Notes: generated by a model not told the origin, from the sequence alone. A stretch of DNA of 64,000 bases from an uncultured Prevotella sp. (GCA_944319795.1 CALUFA010000003.1:62001-126000); one strand, 5' to 3'. Shown: positions 16,317 through 27,752, counted from the first letter of the stretch. Program-made: numbers and translations.

Positions 16317-17720
16317 ATGGCACTTGTAATTGTTTCAATCTTATTGATAGGATACGTCCTTATTGCAACGGGATACGCCACCAACGTAAACCGCGCAGCC
16401 ATAGCAATGTTCGTCGGTACGGCCGGATGGGTGCTTTATATTTGTTATGGAACGGACTTTGTAACATCACAGCACCCTGAAGAATATGCGAACTTCCTTT
16501 CAGGGGCGGCATCGACAAGCTCGTCTGTAAAACAATACATCGCACAAGACATTTTCATCAAATACGTCGGCAAGAGTGCCGAGATCGTATTGTTCCTGTT
16601 AGCCACGATGACCATTGTCGAAATACTGAACAACAACGGCTGTTTCGACTTCCTGCAAGAACTCCTCAAGACCCGCAACAGCAAAAAACTGTTATGGATA
16701 ATGTCAATAATGACGTTCATCATCTCAGCCAACCTCGACAACCTAACAACGACGACGATGATGCTCGTAATCATGCACAAATTGCTGCCCAACCGCAGGC
16801 AAAGGATGATTTACGGATGCGCAATCGTGCTTGCAGCCAATTGCGGAGGAGCCCTGACTGTTATCGGCGACCCCAACGGACTTGTGCTGTGGAGCACGGG
16901 AGCCGTCACGGCGACGAACTTCTCAGCGTCGCTTGCGCTGCCGTGCCTCATTGCATGGGGACTGCCGACGTATTGGCTCGGACGCAGCCTGCCTGACCAC
17001 ATCGACCAACAATGTACGACCATGCCCTACCGCGGCGACGACACAAATCTTAACAGGTGGCAACGCATCGTAATGCTGTTTTTAGGTATCGGGGGATTAT
17101 GGTTCATACCCACTTTCCACAACATCACAAAACTCAGCCCGTTCCTTGGCGCATTGTGCGTACTCTCGGTTCTGTGGATCGTGAACGAGATTTTCAACCA
17201 CAAACTGATGAACTCAGACCAAATGATACAGCGCCCTATCCCACGCGCCCTTCAATACGGTACGATACAACTCATGCTTTTCGTCATGGGCATAATGCTT
17301 GCTATCGGTGCGGTGCACGAAACAGGCATCGTTTCGCACATTGCAAGATTCTGCGACGCAAACATACACAATGTTTGGATTATGGGCGCAATCACGGCTT
17401 GCGTAAGCTGCGTGCTCGACTCGTTCGCGACATGTATGAGTTTCATTTCAATCTATCCCGTTGTCGAGACGGAGAACTTATTGCAATTTGCAGACCCCGC
17501 TTACTTTTCATCGTTTACGCAAAACGGCATATATTGGAAAATTATAGCCTTCTGTTCGGCTATTGGCGGAAACATATTGCCATTAGGTTCAATAAGCGGA
17601 TTAGCCCTGATGAAAATGGAACGCATACACGTAGGATGGTATTTTAAGAATGTAGGTTCCGTGGCTTTAATCAGCGGCATTGCCGGTTTGGCCGTCATGT
17701 GGTTCTTCAACAGATTCTAA
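16317..17720 (+). CDS. NhaD-type sodium:proton antiporter
   Basis: A 467-residue membrane protein of the ion-transporter (ArsB/NhaD/citrate) superfamily, with about 12 hydrophobic segments. Family features include MTIVEILNNNGCFDFL, SANLDNLTTTTMMLVIM (the conserved N-L-D/T ion-site region), CGGALTVIGDPNGLVLWS, ACVSCVLDSFATCMSF and IGGNILPLGSISGLALM. The paired half-site motifs (LDN and GGALTxIGDPN; SCVLDSFA and GGNILPLGS) match the inverted-repeat architecture of NhaD. It probably exchanges Na+ (or Li+) for protons at the inner membrane. pfkA follows after 19 bases, so cotranscription is likely, though the functional link is not obvious. Confidence 0.88.
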   Translation: MALVIVSILLIGYVLIATGYATNVNRAAIAMFVGTAGWVLYICYGTDFVTSQHPEEYANFLSGAASTSSSVKQYIAQDIFIKYVGKSAEIVLFLLATMTIVEILNNNGCFDFLQELLKTRNSKKLLWIMSIMTFIISANLDNLTTTTMMLVIMHKLLPNRRQRMIYGCAIVLAANCGGALTVIGDPNGLVLWSTGAVTATNFSASLALPCLIAWGLPTYWLGRSLPDHIDQQCTTMPYRGDDTNLNRWQRIVMLFLGIGGLWFIPTFHNITKLSPFLGALCVLSVLWIVNEIFNHKLMNSDQMIQRPIPRALQYGTIQLMLFVMGIMLAIGAVHETGIVSHIARFCDANIHNVWIMGAITACVSCVLDSFATCMSFISIYPVVETENLLQFADPAYFSSFTQNGIYWKIIAFCSAIGGNILPLGSISGLALMKMERIHVGWYFKNVGSVALISGIAGLAVMWFFNRF

Positions 17721-17739
17721 ATCAAAAACAATATAAAAT

Positions 17740-18717
17740 ATGGGTAAAATTAAGACTATTGGAATTATGACTTCCGGAGGCGACGCCCCAGGAATGAACG
17801 CGGCAATACGTGCGGTGACTCGCGCCGGCATATGCAAAGGATTTAAGATCAAAGGCATCTACCGCGGTTTTGACGGCTTGATAAACAACGAGATAGCAGA
17901 TTTCACCACGGAAAACGTCAGCGGCATAATAATGTCTGGAGGCACAATACTAAAAACGGCCAGGAGCGACGAGTTCAAGACGCCCGAAGGCAGGCAAAAG
18001 GCTTATGACAACATGGTGGAAAACGGCATCGACGCATTAGTCGTAATCGGCGGCAACGGTTCGCTTACAGGCGCTATGATATTCGCCCAAGAACACGATG
18101 TATGCTGCATCGGTCTTCCCGGAACAATAGACAACGACCTGTATGGAACAGACTCGACAATAGGTTACGACACTACGCTGAACACCATCGTAGAATGCGT
18201 GGACAGAATCAGAGATACGGCCCAGAGCCATGAAAGAATATTCTTTATTGAGGTAATGGGGCGTGACGCCGGATTCTTGGCCCAGAACAGCGCAATCGCA
18301 TCCGGCGCGGAGGCAGCCATCATACCCGAAGACTCAACCGATGTCGACCAGCTTGCACGATTCATGGAACGCGGAATAAGAAAGAGTAAGAAAAGCTGCA
18401 TAGTGATAGTATCCGAAAGCCCCAAATGCGGCGCACTATATTATGCTGACCGTGTACGCAACGAATTCCCCGATTACGATGTAAGGGTTTCAATACTCGG
18501 CCATTTGCAGCGCGGCGGAAGACCTTCGGCCCACGACCGAATATTGGCAAGCCGCACAGGTGTTGGCGCTATCGATGCCATCATACAAGGACAACGCAAC
18601 GTTATGGTCGGAGTACGCAACAACGAAGTTGTTTATATTCCGTTAAGCGAAGCCATACGTTCAGACAAGCCGTTTGACAAAAAACTAATCACGGTTTTGG
18701 ACGAATTGAGCATATAA
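17740..18717 (+). CDS. pfkA: 6-phosphofructokinase
   Basis: A 325-residue PfkA, which phosphorylates fructose 6-phosphate in glycolysis. The nucleotide-binding start is [13 protein letters not shown] (residues about 11-23), the catalytic loop is GTIDNDLYG, and MGRDAGFLA and [11 protein letters not shown] are present. At residue 106, in the GGxGS motif, the sequence reads GGNGS. Many ATP-dependent enzymes have Asp there (GGDGS), a metal- or ATP-contacting position. It is not the GGDD form of PPi-dependent enzymes. Length is normal for an ATP-type enzyme. It lies 19 bases after the antiporter gene. Confidence 0.95.
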   Translation: MGKIKTIGIMTSGGDAPGMNAAIRAVTRAGICKGFKIKGIYRGFDGLINNEIADFTTENVSGIIMSGGTILKTARSDEFKTPEGRQKAYDNMVENGIDALVVIGGNGSLTGAMIFAQEHDVCCIGLPGTIDNDLYGTDSTIGYDTTLNTIVECVDRIRDTAQSHERIFFIEVMGRDAGFLAQNSAIASGAEAAIIPEDSTDVDQLARFMERGIRKSKKSCIVIVSESPKCGALYYADRVRNEFPDYDVRVSILGHLQRGGRPSAHDRILASRTGVGAIDAIIQGQRNVMVGVRNNEVVYIPLSEAIRSDKPFDKKLITVLDELSI

Positions 18718-18806
18718 GAAACTAAATACATCAAATATCAATGTTGTTAAAATGTATTCATGGAAATGCAAATAAAAGTTTACGGCAGAAAAGTTTATTT
18801 GATTTA

Positions 18807-18838
18807 TTTTGTCGGTAAAGAACAATTTAGTAATTTTG
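18807..18838 (+). promoter_or_regulatory. Bacteroidota-type promoter for the atp operon
   Basis: TTTTG (18807-18811), 19 bases, TAATTTTG (18831-18838), 34 bases before atpD. Confidence 0.8.
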
Positions 18839-18866
18839 CGTTTTGAAAAATACATACTTAAAATAA

Positions 18867-20402
<1,536 letters not shown>

Positions 20403-20419
20403 TAAAAATTCGTTATGAT

Positions 20420-20665
20420 ATGGGATTGAAGCTGAAAATAATATCACCGGAGAAGATAGAATTTGACGGACCGGTTGAAAGCGTACTGGTTCCCGGCACT
20501 AAAGGTAGTTTTGAAATATTGAACGACCATGCGCCGATAATCTCATCTTTACAGCCGGGGGTTGTCGAATACACAACGACAGAAGGCAAGACAAGCCTGA
20601 CCATAACAGGAGGATTTGTTGAAGTCCAAAAGAATATGGTCAACTTGTGCGTTGAGCTGAACTGA
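20420..20665 (+). CDS. atpC: ATP synthase F1 subunit epsilon (short form)
   Basis: An 81-residue epsilon subunit from the ATG at 20420 (MGLKLKIISPEKIEFDG). It contains only the N-terminal beta-sandwich (GSFEILNDHAPIISSLQPG; SLTITGGFVEVQKN). The C-terminal helical hairpin that inhibits ATP hydrolysis in many bacteria is missing. Short epsilon subunits of this size are usual in Bacteroidota. A start at 20399 overlapping atpD by 4 bases is also open and would add seven residues (MIKIRYD). I prefer the later start because it matches the family N-terminus. Confidence 0.93.
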   Translation: MGLKLKIISPEKIEFDGPVESVLVPGTKGSFEILNDHAPIISSLQPGVVEYTTTEGKTSLTITGGFVEVQKNMVNLCVELN

Positions 20666-20673
20666 AATTAACT

Positions 20674-21102
20674 ATGGATTTAAAGCAGATAAACGAAACA
20701 AGTAAGCGATATTGCAAACACAGCTTATGGATTACCGTTGCGATAACCTTTGCCATTATAATTGCAATAAGCGTGAATTGGCTTGACATATCGTTGGCTG
20801 CAGCTTTAGCCGTAAGTGCTTTATATACCATAATTATAAATTTTGCTTATGGCTCATTATGGAAGAAGGTTGCAAAATCCACTCCTGGAACCATGACGAA
20901 ATTCTATTTGGCTGCATCGGCAATACGTTTAATGACGGCGGCTTTAGTGGTAATCGCATATTGCGTGATTTGCCGTGACGACAAGGAGTCCATCCGCAAT
21001 TTCGTGTTGCTGTTCTTTGCTTTCTATTTAGTGATGCTCGTGTTCGACAGCGTATTTTTTGCCCGTATAGAAAAGAATAATAATCTAAAGACTGAAAAAT
21101 GA
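20674..21102 (+). CDS. AtpI-like membrane protein of the ATP synthase operon
   Basis: A 142-residue protein with four predicted membrane helices: LWITVAITFAIIIAISVNW; LAAALAVSALYTIIINFAYG; FYLAASAIRLMTAALVVIAYCVIC; and FVLLFFAFYLVMLVFDSVFF. Its place between epsilon and a, and its small four-helix form, fit the AtpI-type assembly factors that help form the c-ring. Sequence similarity to classical AtpI is weak, so the name rests largely on context. It starts 8 bases after atpC and overlaps atpB by 4 bases. Confidence 0.7.
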   Translation: MDLKQINETSKRYCKHSLWITVAITFAIIIAISVNWLDISLAAALAVSALYTIIINFAYGSLWKKVAKSTPGTMTKFYLAASAIRLMTAALVVIAYCVICRDDKESIRNFVLLFFAFYLVMLVFDSVFFARIEKNNNLKTEK

Positions 21103-22184
21103 AATATATCAGGCATTTGCTTTTGATAATGCTGTTATTGGCTTTTGTCGCTCCGATCCATGCGGCTAAAGAAGCTGGTGAAGAAAAGGAAGGAGTTGAC
21201 CTGCAGGAAATTCTGTTCGGCCACATCCAAGATTCCTACGACTGGCATATCACTACGATAAACGGACACCATGTAACGTTGCACCTTCCTGTAATAGTGA
21301 AAAGCTCGACAGGATGGCATGTGTTCTGCAGCAGTGAATTTGCAGAAGCAAAAAACGCAGAAGGCAATCGTCCAGGACCTTATGGCTTATACATCTCAGG
21401 AAGCGAGGCTAATGAAAACAAAATTTGCGAAAAAGTAAACGGGGAAGAAGTCTGCCCGCTAGACATTTCTATAACAAAGACTGTTGTAGTTTTGTTCATC
21501 GATGCAATCCTGCTTCTGATATGTGTGCTAATTCCTGCAAGATGGTGCAAGAAGCATAAGCCCGAAGACCCTGCTCCTAAGGGGTTCACAGGTCTGATGC
21601 ACATGTTTATCATGTACATTTATAATGACGTGGTTAAAGCGTCTCTTGGGAAAGAGGCTGACAAGTATGCTCCATACCTGCTGACATGCTTCTTCTTCAT
21701 ATTCCTGGCCAACATCATGGGCATAGTTCCGTTCCCTCCCGGAGGCGGCAACCTCACCGGCAACATAACAATAACTTTCTTTTTAGCGTTATGTACGTTC
21801 CTGATAACAAACATCACCGGAACAAAAGCCTATTGGAAAGATATATTTTGGCCAGAAGTACCAACATGGCTGAAAGTGCCGGTACCATTGATGCCGTTCA
21901 TCGAATTCTTCAGCATTTTCACGAAACCGCTGGCATTGATGATCCGACTCTTCGCCAATATGATGGCAGGACATGCCATTGCACTTTCATTGGCATGCAT
22001 TATTTTCATAATGTTTGGAATCAACGCTATCGCAGGTTCGATGATGACGGTAGTAAGCGTGGCTATGAGCATCTTCATGATGCTGCTCGAAGTTCTTGTA
22101 TGCTTCATCCAAGCATTGGTATTCACCATGCTTAGCGCTGTATTCATTTCGCTTGCCCATGTTCATGGACATGCAAAAAACTAA
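21099..22184 (+). CDS. atpB: ATP synthase F0 subunit a
   Basis: A 361-residue a subunit, longer than the E. coli form because of an N-terminal signal-like segment (MKYIRHLLLIMLLLAFVAPIHA) and an extramembrane domain of roughly 100 residues, usual in Bacteroidota. The essential Arg of the proton path is in PLALMIRLFANMMAGH (about residue 290), and the following helix holds the conserved region through FMMLLEVLVCFIQALVF. It forms the stator side of the ion channel against the c-ring. Confidence 0.96.
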   Translation: MKYIRHLLLIMLLLAFVAPIHAAKEAGEEKEGVDLQEILFGHIQDSYDWHITTINGHHVTLHLPVIVKSSTGWHVFCSSEFAEAKNAEGNRPGPYGLYISGSEANENKICEKVNGEEVCPLDISITKTVVVLFIDAILLLICVLIPARWCKKHKPEDPAPKGFTGLMHMFIMYIYNDVVKASLGKEADKYAPYLLTCFFFIFLANIMGIVPFPPGGGNLTGNITITFFLALCTFLITNITGTKAYWKDIFWPEVPTWLKVPVPLMPFIEFFSIFTKPLALMIRLFANMMAGHAIALSLACIIFIMFGINAIAGSMMTVVSVAMSIFMMLLEVLVCFIQALVFTMLSAVFISLAHVHGHAKN

Positions 22185-22230
22185 GTAAATTAAAACTAAT
22201 AACAAAAATAACAATTAAAAAATTACGACT

Positions 22231-22470
22231 ATGATTTCATTATTATTAGCAGCAGAGATTGCAAAGTTAGGTGCCGCAGTAGGTGGTGGTTTGGCCGCAA
22301 TAGGTGCAGGTATCGGTATCGGTAAAATTGGTGGACAAGCAATGGACGCAATGGCGCGCCAACCGGAAAAAATGGGTGATCTGCGTTCTTCAATGATCAT
22401 CGCAGCCGCTCTTGTCGAAGGTGTCGCATTCTTTGCAGTCATCATCGCTTTGCTTGCACTTTTCGTGTAA
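22231..22470 (+). CDS. atpE: ATP synthase F0 subunit c
   Basis: A 79-residue two-helix c subunit. Helix 1 is glycine-rich (GAGIGIGKIGGQAMDAM), the polar loop is ARQPEKMGDL, and helix 2 carries the ion-binding Glu in AALVEGVAFFAVI. The Gln and Ser partners that mark Na+-binding c-rings are not at the aligned positions (Ile and Gly are seen instead), so proton coupling is the better prediction. It lies 46 bases after atpB. Confidence 0.95.
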   Translation: MISLLLAAEIAKLGAAVGGGLAAIGAGIGIGKIGGQAMDAMARQPEKMGDLRSSMIIAAALVEGVAFFAVIIALLALFV

Positions 22471-22504
22471 TATGGAGATTAAGTAATCGAAATCTTAACA
22501 GCTT

Positions 22505-23008
22505 ATGTCATTAATAACCCCTGGTTTTGGTCTGTTTTTCTGGATGACGGTCGTCTTCCTCATCGTTCTTGCCATATTATGGAAATTCGGTTTTCCGGTA
22601 ATTGTCAAGATGGTGAACGACCGAAAAGCCTACATAGACGAAAGTCTGCGTAAGGCACATGAAGCCAATGAAAAACTATCCAACATCAAAGCCGAAAGCG
22701 AAGCTATCTTACAAGAAGCTCGTGAAAAGCAGGCTCTTCTCTTAAAAGAGGCTGCAGCCACACGGGACGCTATCGTGGAAAAGGCTCAAGACAAAGCTCG
22801 CGAAGAAGGCAACAGGCTGCTTTCTGAGGCAAAAATTGAGATAGAGAACCAAAAAAGGGCAGCCATCAGCGACATTCGTAAACAAGTAGCTACACTTAGC
22901 GTCGAAATTGCAGAGAAGATCCTTCGTGAGAAACTCGGCAACGACAAGGCGCAGATGGATTTGATTGAACGTATGCTGGATGAAGTTTCCACTTCAAATA
23001 AAAAGTAA
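22505..23008 (+). CDS. atpF: ATP synthase F0 subunit b
   Basis: A 167-residue b subunit with one N-terminal membrane helix (GLFFWMTVVFLIVLAILWKFGF). A long charged helix follows (RKAHEANEKLSNIKAESEAIL to KIEIENQKRAAISDIRKQV) and forms the right-handed coiled-coil stator stalk. Size and order are typical. atpH starts 6 bases later. Confidence 0.95.
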   Translation: MSLITPGFGLFFWMTVVFLIVLAILWKFGFPVIVKMVNDRKAYIDESLRKAHEANEKLSNIKAESEAILQEAREKQALLLKEAAATRDAIVEKAQDKAREEGNRLLSEAKIEIENQKRAAISDIRKQVATLSVEIAEKILREKLGNDKAQMDLIERMLDEVSTSNKK

Positions 23009-23014
23009 TTTATT

Positions 23015-23548
23015 ATGGATTTAGGATTAATATCGGTAAGATATGCCCGCGCCTTATTCAAAGCAGGTGCAGAAGTAAAACTTGAAGACAAGGTTTATCA
23101 AGAAATGCAAACTTTGTCAAAGAGTTATATAAAAGTCCCTGAACTTAGGTTTACCATAGATAATCCCATGCTCCCGAAAACTACAAAAGAACAGTTGTTG
23201 TTGACTGCTTCTGGCGACAAGCCATGCGCTCTGACAAAGACGTTCATAAAGTTAGTTCTTAAAGAAGACCGCGAGAGCATGATGCAATTTATTGCTAATT
23301 CATATATTACTTTATACCGAAGACAGAAAAAGCTAATCCGTGCTAAACTTCTAACCGCCACGACCGTATCTTCTGCCACGGAGCAGAAGTTGCGTAAGTT
23401 GGTTGAAAGTCAGACAAATGGTACTGTTGAATTTGAAACCGAGACAAACCCATCCATCATAGGAGGTTTCATCTTGGAATATGATACTTATAGATTGGAC
23501 ATGAGTGTGAAATCAAAATTAACAACCATATTGTCGCAGCTTAAGTAA
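23015..23548 (+). CDS. atpH: ATP synthase F1 subunit delta
   Basis: A 177-residue delta subunit linking the b stalk to the top of the alpha3-beta3 head. The N-terminal helical bundle starts with SVRYARALFKAG. The C-terminal signature is NPSIIGGFILEYDTYRLDMSVKSKL. Length is typical. It sits between b and alpha. Confidence 0.95.
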   Translation: MDLGLISVRYARALFKAGAEVKLEDKVYQEMQTLSKSYIKVPELRFTIDNPMLPKTTKEQLLLTASGDKPCALTKTFIKLVLKEDRESMMQFIANSYITLYRRQKKLIRAKLLTATTVSSATEQKLRKLVESQTNGTVEFETETNPSIIGGFILEYDTYRLDMSVKSKLTTILSQLK

Positions 23549-23563
23549 TTAATAATTAATAAT

Positions 23564-25150
23564 ATGTCAGATAAAATTAAACCAAGCGAAGTATCACAAG
23601 TTCTTCTTGACCAGCTCAAGGGTATAAGTGACAGTGCCAAATTCGACGAGGTTGGTTCGGTTTTGCAAGTCAGCGATGGAGTTGCCCGTATATACGGTTT
23701 GCGCAACGCTGAAGCAAACGAGCTTCTTGAATTTGAAAACGGTACAATGGCCATTGTCATGAACCTTGAGGAGGACAATGTCGGATGCGTGCTTTTGGGA
23801 CCTACGTCCGGTATAAAAGAAGGCATGCATGTCAAGCGAACCAAACGCATTGCCAGCATCAAGGTGAACGATAACATGCTTGGACGAGTAATAAACCCTC
23901 TTGGGCAAGCAATAGACGGAAAAGGCGACATAGACCTTACCGACTCTTTTGAAATGCCGTTGGACCGTAAAGCCCCGGGAGTTATCTACCGCCAACCCGT
24001 CAAGGAGCCTTTACAAACCGGACTTAAGGCTGTCGACTCAATGATTCCCATCGGTAGAGGCCAGCGTGAGCTTATTATCGGCGACAGGCAAACAGGTAAA
24101 ACAGCAATTGCCGTTGATACGATCATAAACCAAAAGAAATTCTACGAATCGGGCCATCCTGTTTATTGCATATATGTGGCAATAGGCCAAAAGGCTTCAA
24201 CCGTAGCCGCATTGGTTTCAACTTTAAAAGAACATGGCGCAATGCCATATACCATAGTTGTTTCCGCAACGGCTGCCGATCCTGCCGCAATGCAATATTA
24301 CGCACCGTTCGCAGGAGCTGCAATCGGCGAATATTTCAGGGATAGAGGTCTTTCGGCGTTGGTCGTATATGACGACCTGTCGAAACAAGCCGTCGCATAT
24401 CGTGAAGTTTCGCTTGTATTGCGCCGTCCTTCAGGACGTGAGGCTTATCCTGGTGATGTGTTCTATCTTCACAGCCGCTTGCTCGAACGTGCGGCAAGAA
24501 TCAACGACCAGCAGGAAGTTGCAGAACAAATGAACGACCTTCCCGAATGCATGAAAGGCCATGTAAAAGGTGGAGGCTCGCTTACGGCCCTTCCAATTAT
24601 CGAGACCCAGGCCGGCGACGTTTCAGCATACATCCCGACCAATGTGATTTCCATTACAGACGGGCAGATATACCTTGAGACGGATTTGTTCAACCAAGGC
24701 TTCAGACCGGCAATCAACGTTGGTATTTCCGTGAGCCGTGTAGGTGGTTCAGCCCAAATAAAAAGTATGAAAAAAGTTGCTGGAACTCTTAAGATAGACC
24801 AAGCCCAATACAGGGAGCTTGAGTCCTTCTCTAAATTCTCAAGCGACATGGATGCCGTTACGGCAATGACGCTCGACCGAGGAAGAAAGAACAACCAGCT
24901 TCTCATACAGCCCCAATACAGCCCAATGCCCGTAGGCGAACAAATAGCAATCCTGTATTGTGGCACACACGGACTCATGCATGATGTCCCGGTAGAAAAA
25001 GTGCGTGAATGCCAAGATACGTTCTTGGATAAGATGCGTACTTCGCACGCTGATGTAATTGAAGTTCTGGCAAGCGGAAAAATCAGTGATGAACAAACAA
25101 CAATCATTGAATCCGTAATGGCAGACATTGCAGGTCAATATAAAAGTTGA
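23564..25150 (+). CDS. atpA: ATP synthase F1 subunit alpha
   Basis: A 528-residue alpha subunit. The non-catalytic P-loop is [15 protein letters not shown] (about residue 170). [43 protein letters not shown] and the arginine-finger region [18 protein letters not shown] are intact. Length is normal. Confidence 0.99.
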   Translation: MSDKIKPSEVSQVLLDQLKGISDSAKFDEVGSVLQVSDGVARIYGLRNAEANELLEFENGTMAIVMNLEEDNVGCVLLGPTSGIKEGMHVKRTKRIASIKVNDNMLGRVINPLGQAIDGKGDIDLTDSFEMPLDRKAPGVIYRQPVKEPLQTGLKAVDSMIPIGRGQRELIIGDRQTGKTAIAVDTIINQKKFYESGHPVYCIYVAIGQKASTVAALVSTLKEHGAMPYTIVVSATAADPAAMQYYAPFAGAAIGEYFRDRGLSALVVYDDLSKQAVAYREVSLVLRRPSGREAYPGDVFYLHSRLLERAARINDQQEVAEQMNDLPECMKGHVKGGGSLTALPIIETQAGDVSAYIPTNVISITDGQIYLETDLFNQGFRPAINVGISVSRVGGSAQIKSMKKVAGTLKIDQAQYRELESFSKFSSDMDAVTAMTLDRGRKNNQLLIQPQYSPMPVGEQIAILYCGTHGLMHDVPVEKVRECQDTFLDKMRTSHADVIEVLASGKISDEQTTIIESVMADIAGQYKS

Positions 25151-25157
25151 TTAAATT

Positions 25158-26123
25158 ATGCCGTCACTTAAGGAAATCAAAAATCGAATATCATCTGTAA
25201 ATAGCACTCGTAAAATTACGAGTGCTATGAAGATGGTAGCGTCCTCAAAGTTGCACCATGCCCAAGTCATGATAGAAAATATGTTGCCATACGAGTCTAT
25301 GCTCGAACATATACTCAAAAGTTTTTTGGCTTCAGAGGTTGACGCAACAACCGCATACAGTTTAGAGCGCCCGGTTAAGCGAGTTGCCCTAATCGTGTAT
25401 TCATCTAACAGCAGCCTATGCGGTGGTTTCAATGCCAATATAATAAAAATGATGCAACAAGTAATTGATGAATACAGCCATTTAGGTACAAAAAACATCA
25501 TCATTTATCCGATAGGACGCAAAGTCGCAGAAAAAGTGACGAAACTTGGTTTGAATAGCGGGGGCGATTTCACAAGCATTGCCGACAAGCCTAATATTCA
25601 TCCTTGCATCAAGTTGGCAGAATCTCTTGCCGAAAGATTCATCAAAGGAGACATTGACCGTGTGGAAATGATATATCATCATTTTAAAAGTGCCGGTTCT
25701 CAAATCCTGACCCGTAAAACATTTTTACCAATAGACGTAAAGAGCGAATTGTATTTTGACGACGAACGAGATTTGACTTCAAATATTGCAACGTTAGAAG
25801 CCCAAGAATATCTTCGTAAAAAAGGCAATAGAACAGTTACGGAAAAAGAAGAGAGCAAACCATTAAACGACAATTTCATTGTTGAGCCTGACATGAATAC
25901 GGTTTTGGCGCAACTGATTCCGAAATTGTTGCATCTGATGATTTACACGGCACTATTGGACAGTAATGCAAGCGAACATGCGGCACGCATGGTTGCCATG
26001 CAAACAGCCACAGACAATGCAGACGAACTGCTCCGCGAGTTGAACCTCCAATACAACAAGAGCCGCCAACAAGCAATTACAAACGAATTATTAGACATCG
26101 TAGGCGGTTCTGTAAACAATTAA
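25158..26123 (+). CDS. atpG: ATP synthase F1 subunit gamma
   Basis: A 321-residue gamma subunit, the rotor shaft. The N-terminal helix is RISSVNSTRKITSAMKMVASSKL and the C-terminal helix is ALLDSNASEHAARMVAMQTATDNADELL, both diagnostic. The central part is about 30 residues longer than in E. coli, as in other Bacteroidota. It is the last gene of the operon, with a strong terminator 15 bases later. Confidence 0.97.
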   Translation: MPSLKEIKNRISSVNSTRKITSAMKMVASSKLHHAQVMIENMLPYESMLEHILKSFLASEVDATTAYSLERPVKRVALIVYSSNSSLCGGFNANIIKMMQQVIDEYSHLGTKNIIIYPIGRKVAEKVTKLGLNSGGDFTSIADKPNIHPCIKLAESLAERFIKGDIDRVEMIYHHFKSAGSQILTRKTFLPIDVKSELYFDDERDLTSNIATLEAQEYLRKKGNRTVTEKEESKPLNDNFIVEPDMNTVLAQLIPKLLHLMIYTALLDSNASEHAARMVAMQTATDNADELLRELNLQYNKSRQQAITNELLDIVGGSVNN

Positions 26124-26138
26124 ATTAGCAAACTGATA

Positions 26139-26172
26139 AAATCGGGAAAATGCAAACATTTTCCCGATTTTT
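26139..26172 (+). terminator. Intrinsic terminator of the atp operon
   Basis: A perfect 14-base stem, AAATCGGGAAAATG (26139-26152) and CATTTTCCCGATTT (26157-26170), with a 4-base loop and trailing T's. Confidence 0.92.
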
Positions 26173-26234
26173 GCATTATTATAAATAAATAAGCCGCATA
26201 ATGGCATATTTATTGGCAGAAAAGACAAAAGTAA

Positions 26235-26266
26235 TTTGGATTATAGGCAAAAAAATCGTAACTTTG
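26235..26266 (+). promoter_or_regulatory. Bacteroidota-type promoter for rpmE2
   Basis: TTTG (26235-26238), 20 bases, TAACTTTG (26259-26266). It leaves a leader of about 50 bases before the L31 start. Confidence 0.8.
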
Positions 26267-26321
26267 CAAACCGAACATATAAAGTGGAATTTAATCAATT
26301 AACATTCAATTTAATATTAAA

Positions 26322-26573
26322 ATGAAGAAAGGAATCCATCCAGAAAACTATCGCCCCGTCGTATTCAAGGATATGTCCAACGGCGATATGTTCCTTACAC
26401 GTTCTACATGCAAGACTACGGAAACAGTAGAATTTGAAGGTGAAACTTACCCTGTGGTAAAAGTCGAAATTTCAAGTACGTCACACCCGTTCTATACGGG
26501 CAAGAGCAAACTTGTTGACTCGGCTGGTCGCGTAGACAAGTTTATGAGCCGCTACGGTAAGGCACGTAAATAA
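26322..26573 (+). CDS. rpmE2: 50S ribosomal protein L31, type B
   Basis: An 83-residue L31 starting [17 protein letters not shown] and containing [24 protein letters not shown]. It lacks the zinc-binding CxxC motif of type A L31, so it is the zinc-independent (C-) form. Here it is the housekeeping version with its own promoter and terminator. Confidence 0.96.
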   Translation: MKKGIHPENYRPVVFKDMSNGDMFLTRSTCKTTETVEFEGETYPVVKVEISSTSHPFYTGKSKLVDSAGRVDKFMSRYGKARK

Positions 26574-26593
26574 TATATATCGCAGAGACATAT

Positions 26594-26639
26594 AAAATGC
26601 GTTTCGGCGTAGTCGCATATACGCTGGAACGCATTTTTT
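26594..26639 (+). terminator. Intrinsic terminator after rpmE2
   Basis: AAAATGCGTTTC pairs with GGAACGCATTTT around an inner GCGTA/TACGC helix, followed by a T run. Confidence 0.85.
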
Positions 26640-26669
26640 ATATCCTAATGCAACCAAAATCATCATCCT

Positions 26670-27578
26670 ATGAAGTATTATCATACGCTGTTATGCGTTT
26701 TAACAGCTGTCGTAACATTATCATCCTGCAACAATGAAAACGACGGGCAGAAACAAGACAGCCCTAACATAAATAAAAATAAAGTTACAAATGATGCAGC
26801 TGTCACACGTTTTGAATTTCCGAAATTAAAGGATGGGAACAGCGTTGTAATAGTTTATAGGACAAACGACGACAAGGAATACGACAAAGACCGTGTGAAT
26901 TACGCCGTCGAATGGGATTGCGACAAGAAATCACAACGCTGGTCATGCTACCAAATGCACAAAGGATACACGGGGCAATTCAGCCGAGTTGTAGACGGAT
27001 ACATGAACGACCCCACCCTGGATAAAAACGATTATTGGAGAACAGACTATTTTTACGGCTCCGGATACGAACACGGCCACATCTGTCCAAATGCTGATAG
27101 GAAATACTCATATATGGCCAATTACCAAACCTTCTATATGACAAACATGCAACCACAATACCACAAATTCAACGGATACACCAACAGCAGTGCAGGCAAA
27201 AGGGAAGGCGTATGGCTAAGGATGGAAGAACAAGTAAGAGACTGGACTCCACGTTCATCTGCCGATACTTTATACGTTTGCAAAGGCGGAACAATTGACC
27301 ATGAATACCAAATAATAGAAAGAATTGAAGGCAAGTTGATCGTACCCAAATATTTCTTTATGGCGTGCCTAATGAAAAACAGCATGGGTTACAAGGCCAT
27401 AGGCTTTTGGGATGAACAGCAAAAGGACGACTGGCAGGACGACGAGTCACTATCCGCTTTCGCCGTAACGATAGACGAATTAGAAGAACTGACCGGTATA
27501 GACTTTTTCTGTAATTTACCGGATAACATCGAGAATAATGTTGAAAGTAAAGTTGCATTGAAAGCGTGGGGATTATAA
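26670..27578 (+). CDS. DNA/RNA non-specific endonuclease, lipoprotein
   Basis: A 302-residue secreted lipoprotein (signal and lipobox near TLSSC). It carries the beta-beta-alpha-metal NUC-type nuclease domain. Around residues 132-144 the sequence is GYEHGHICPNADR, corresponding to the family motif DRGHxxP, with His137 as the catalytic base. The metal-site helix follows (TFYMTNMQPQYHKFNG, with the N of the MxNxxPQ region). The first two motif positions are Glu-His rather than Asp-Arg, a variant. Such enzymes cut DNA and RNA without sequence specificity. It probably degrades extracellular nucleic acid at the outer membrane. It appears monocistronic. Confidence 0.88.
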   Translation: MKYYHTLLCVLTAVVTLSSCNNENDGQKQDSPNINKNKVTNDAAVTRFEFPKLKDGNSVVIVYRTNDDKEYDKDRVNYAVEWDCDKKSQRWSCYQMHKGYTGQFSRVVDGYMNDPTLDKNDYWRTDYFYGSGYEHGHICPNADRKYSYMANYQTFYMTNMQPQYHKFNGYTNSSAGKREGVWLRMEEQVRDWTPRSSADTLYVCKGGTIDHEYQIIERIEGKLIVPKYFFMACLMKNSMGYKAIGFWDEQQKDDWQDDESLSAFAVTIDELEELTGIDFFCNLPDNIENNVESKVALKAWGL

Positions 27579-27752
27579 TATAATTAGTGAGTTCGACATT
27601 ATACTTAGCAAATCAAAATTCATAATGCACAATGCATAAAAAATTATTGATGTCCGCTAAAACTTTTGATGTAGCCTTTCACTAATGCCGTTGGTTTAAA
27701 ATATTCATTATACATAATACTTACGCCGAGTGTTGAATAACATAAGTACGCT

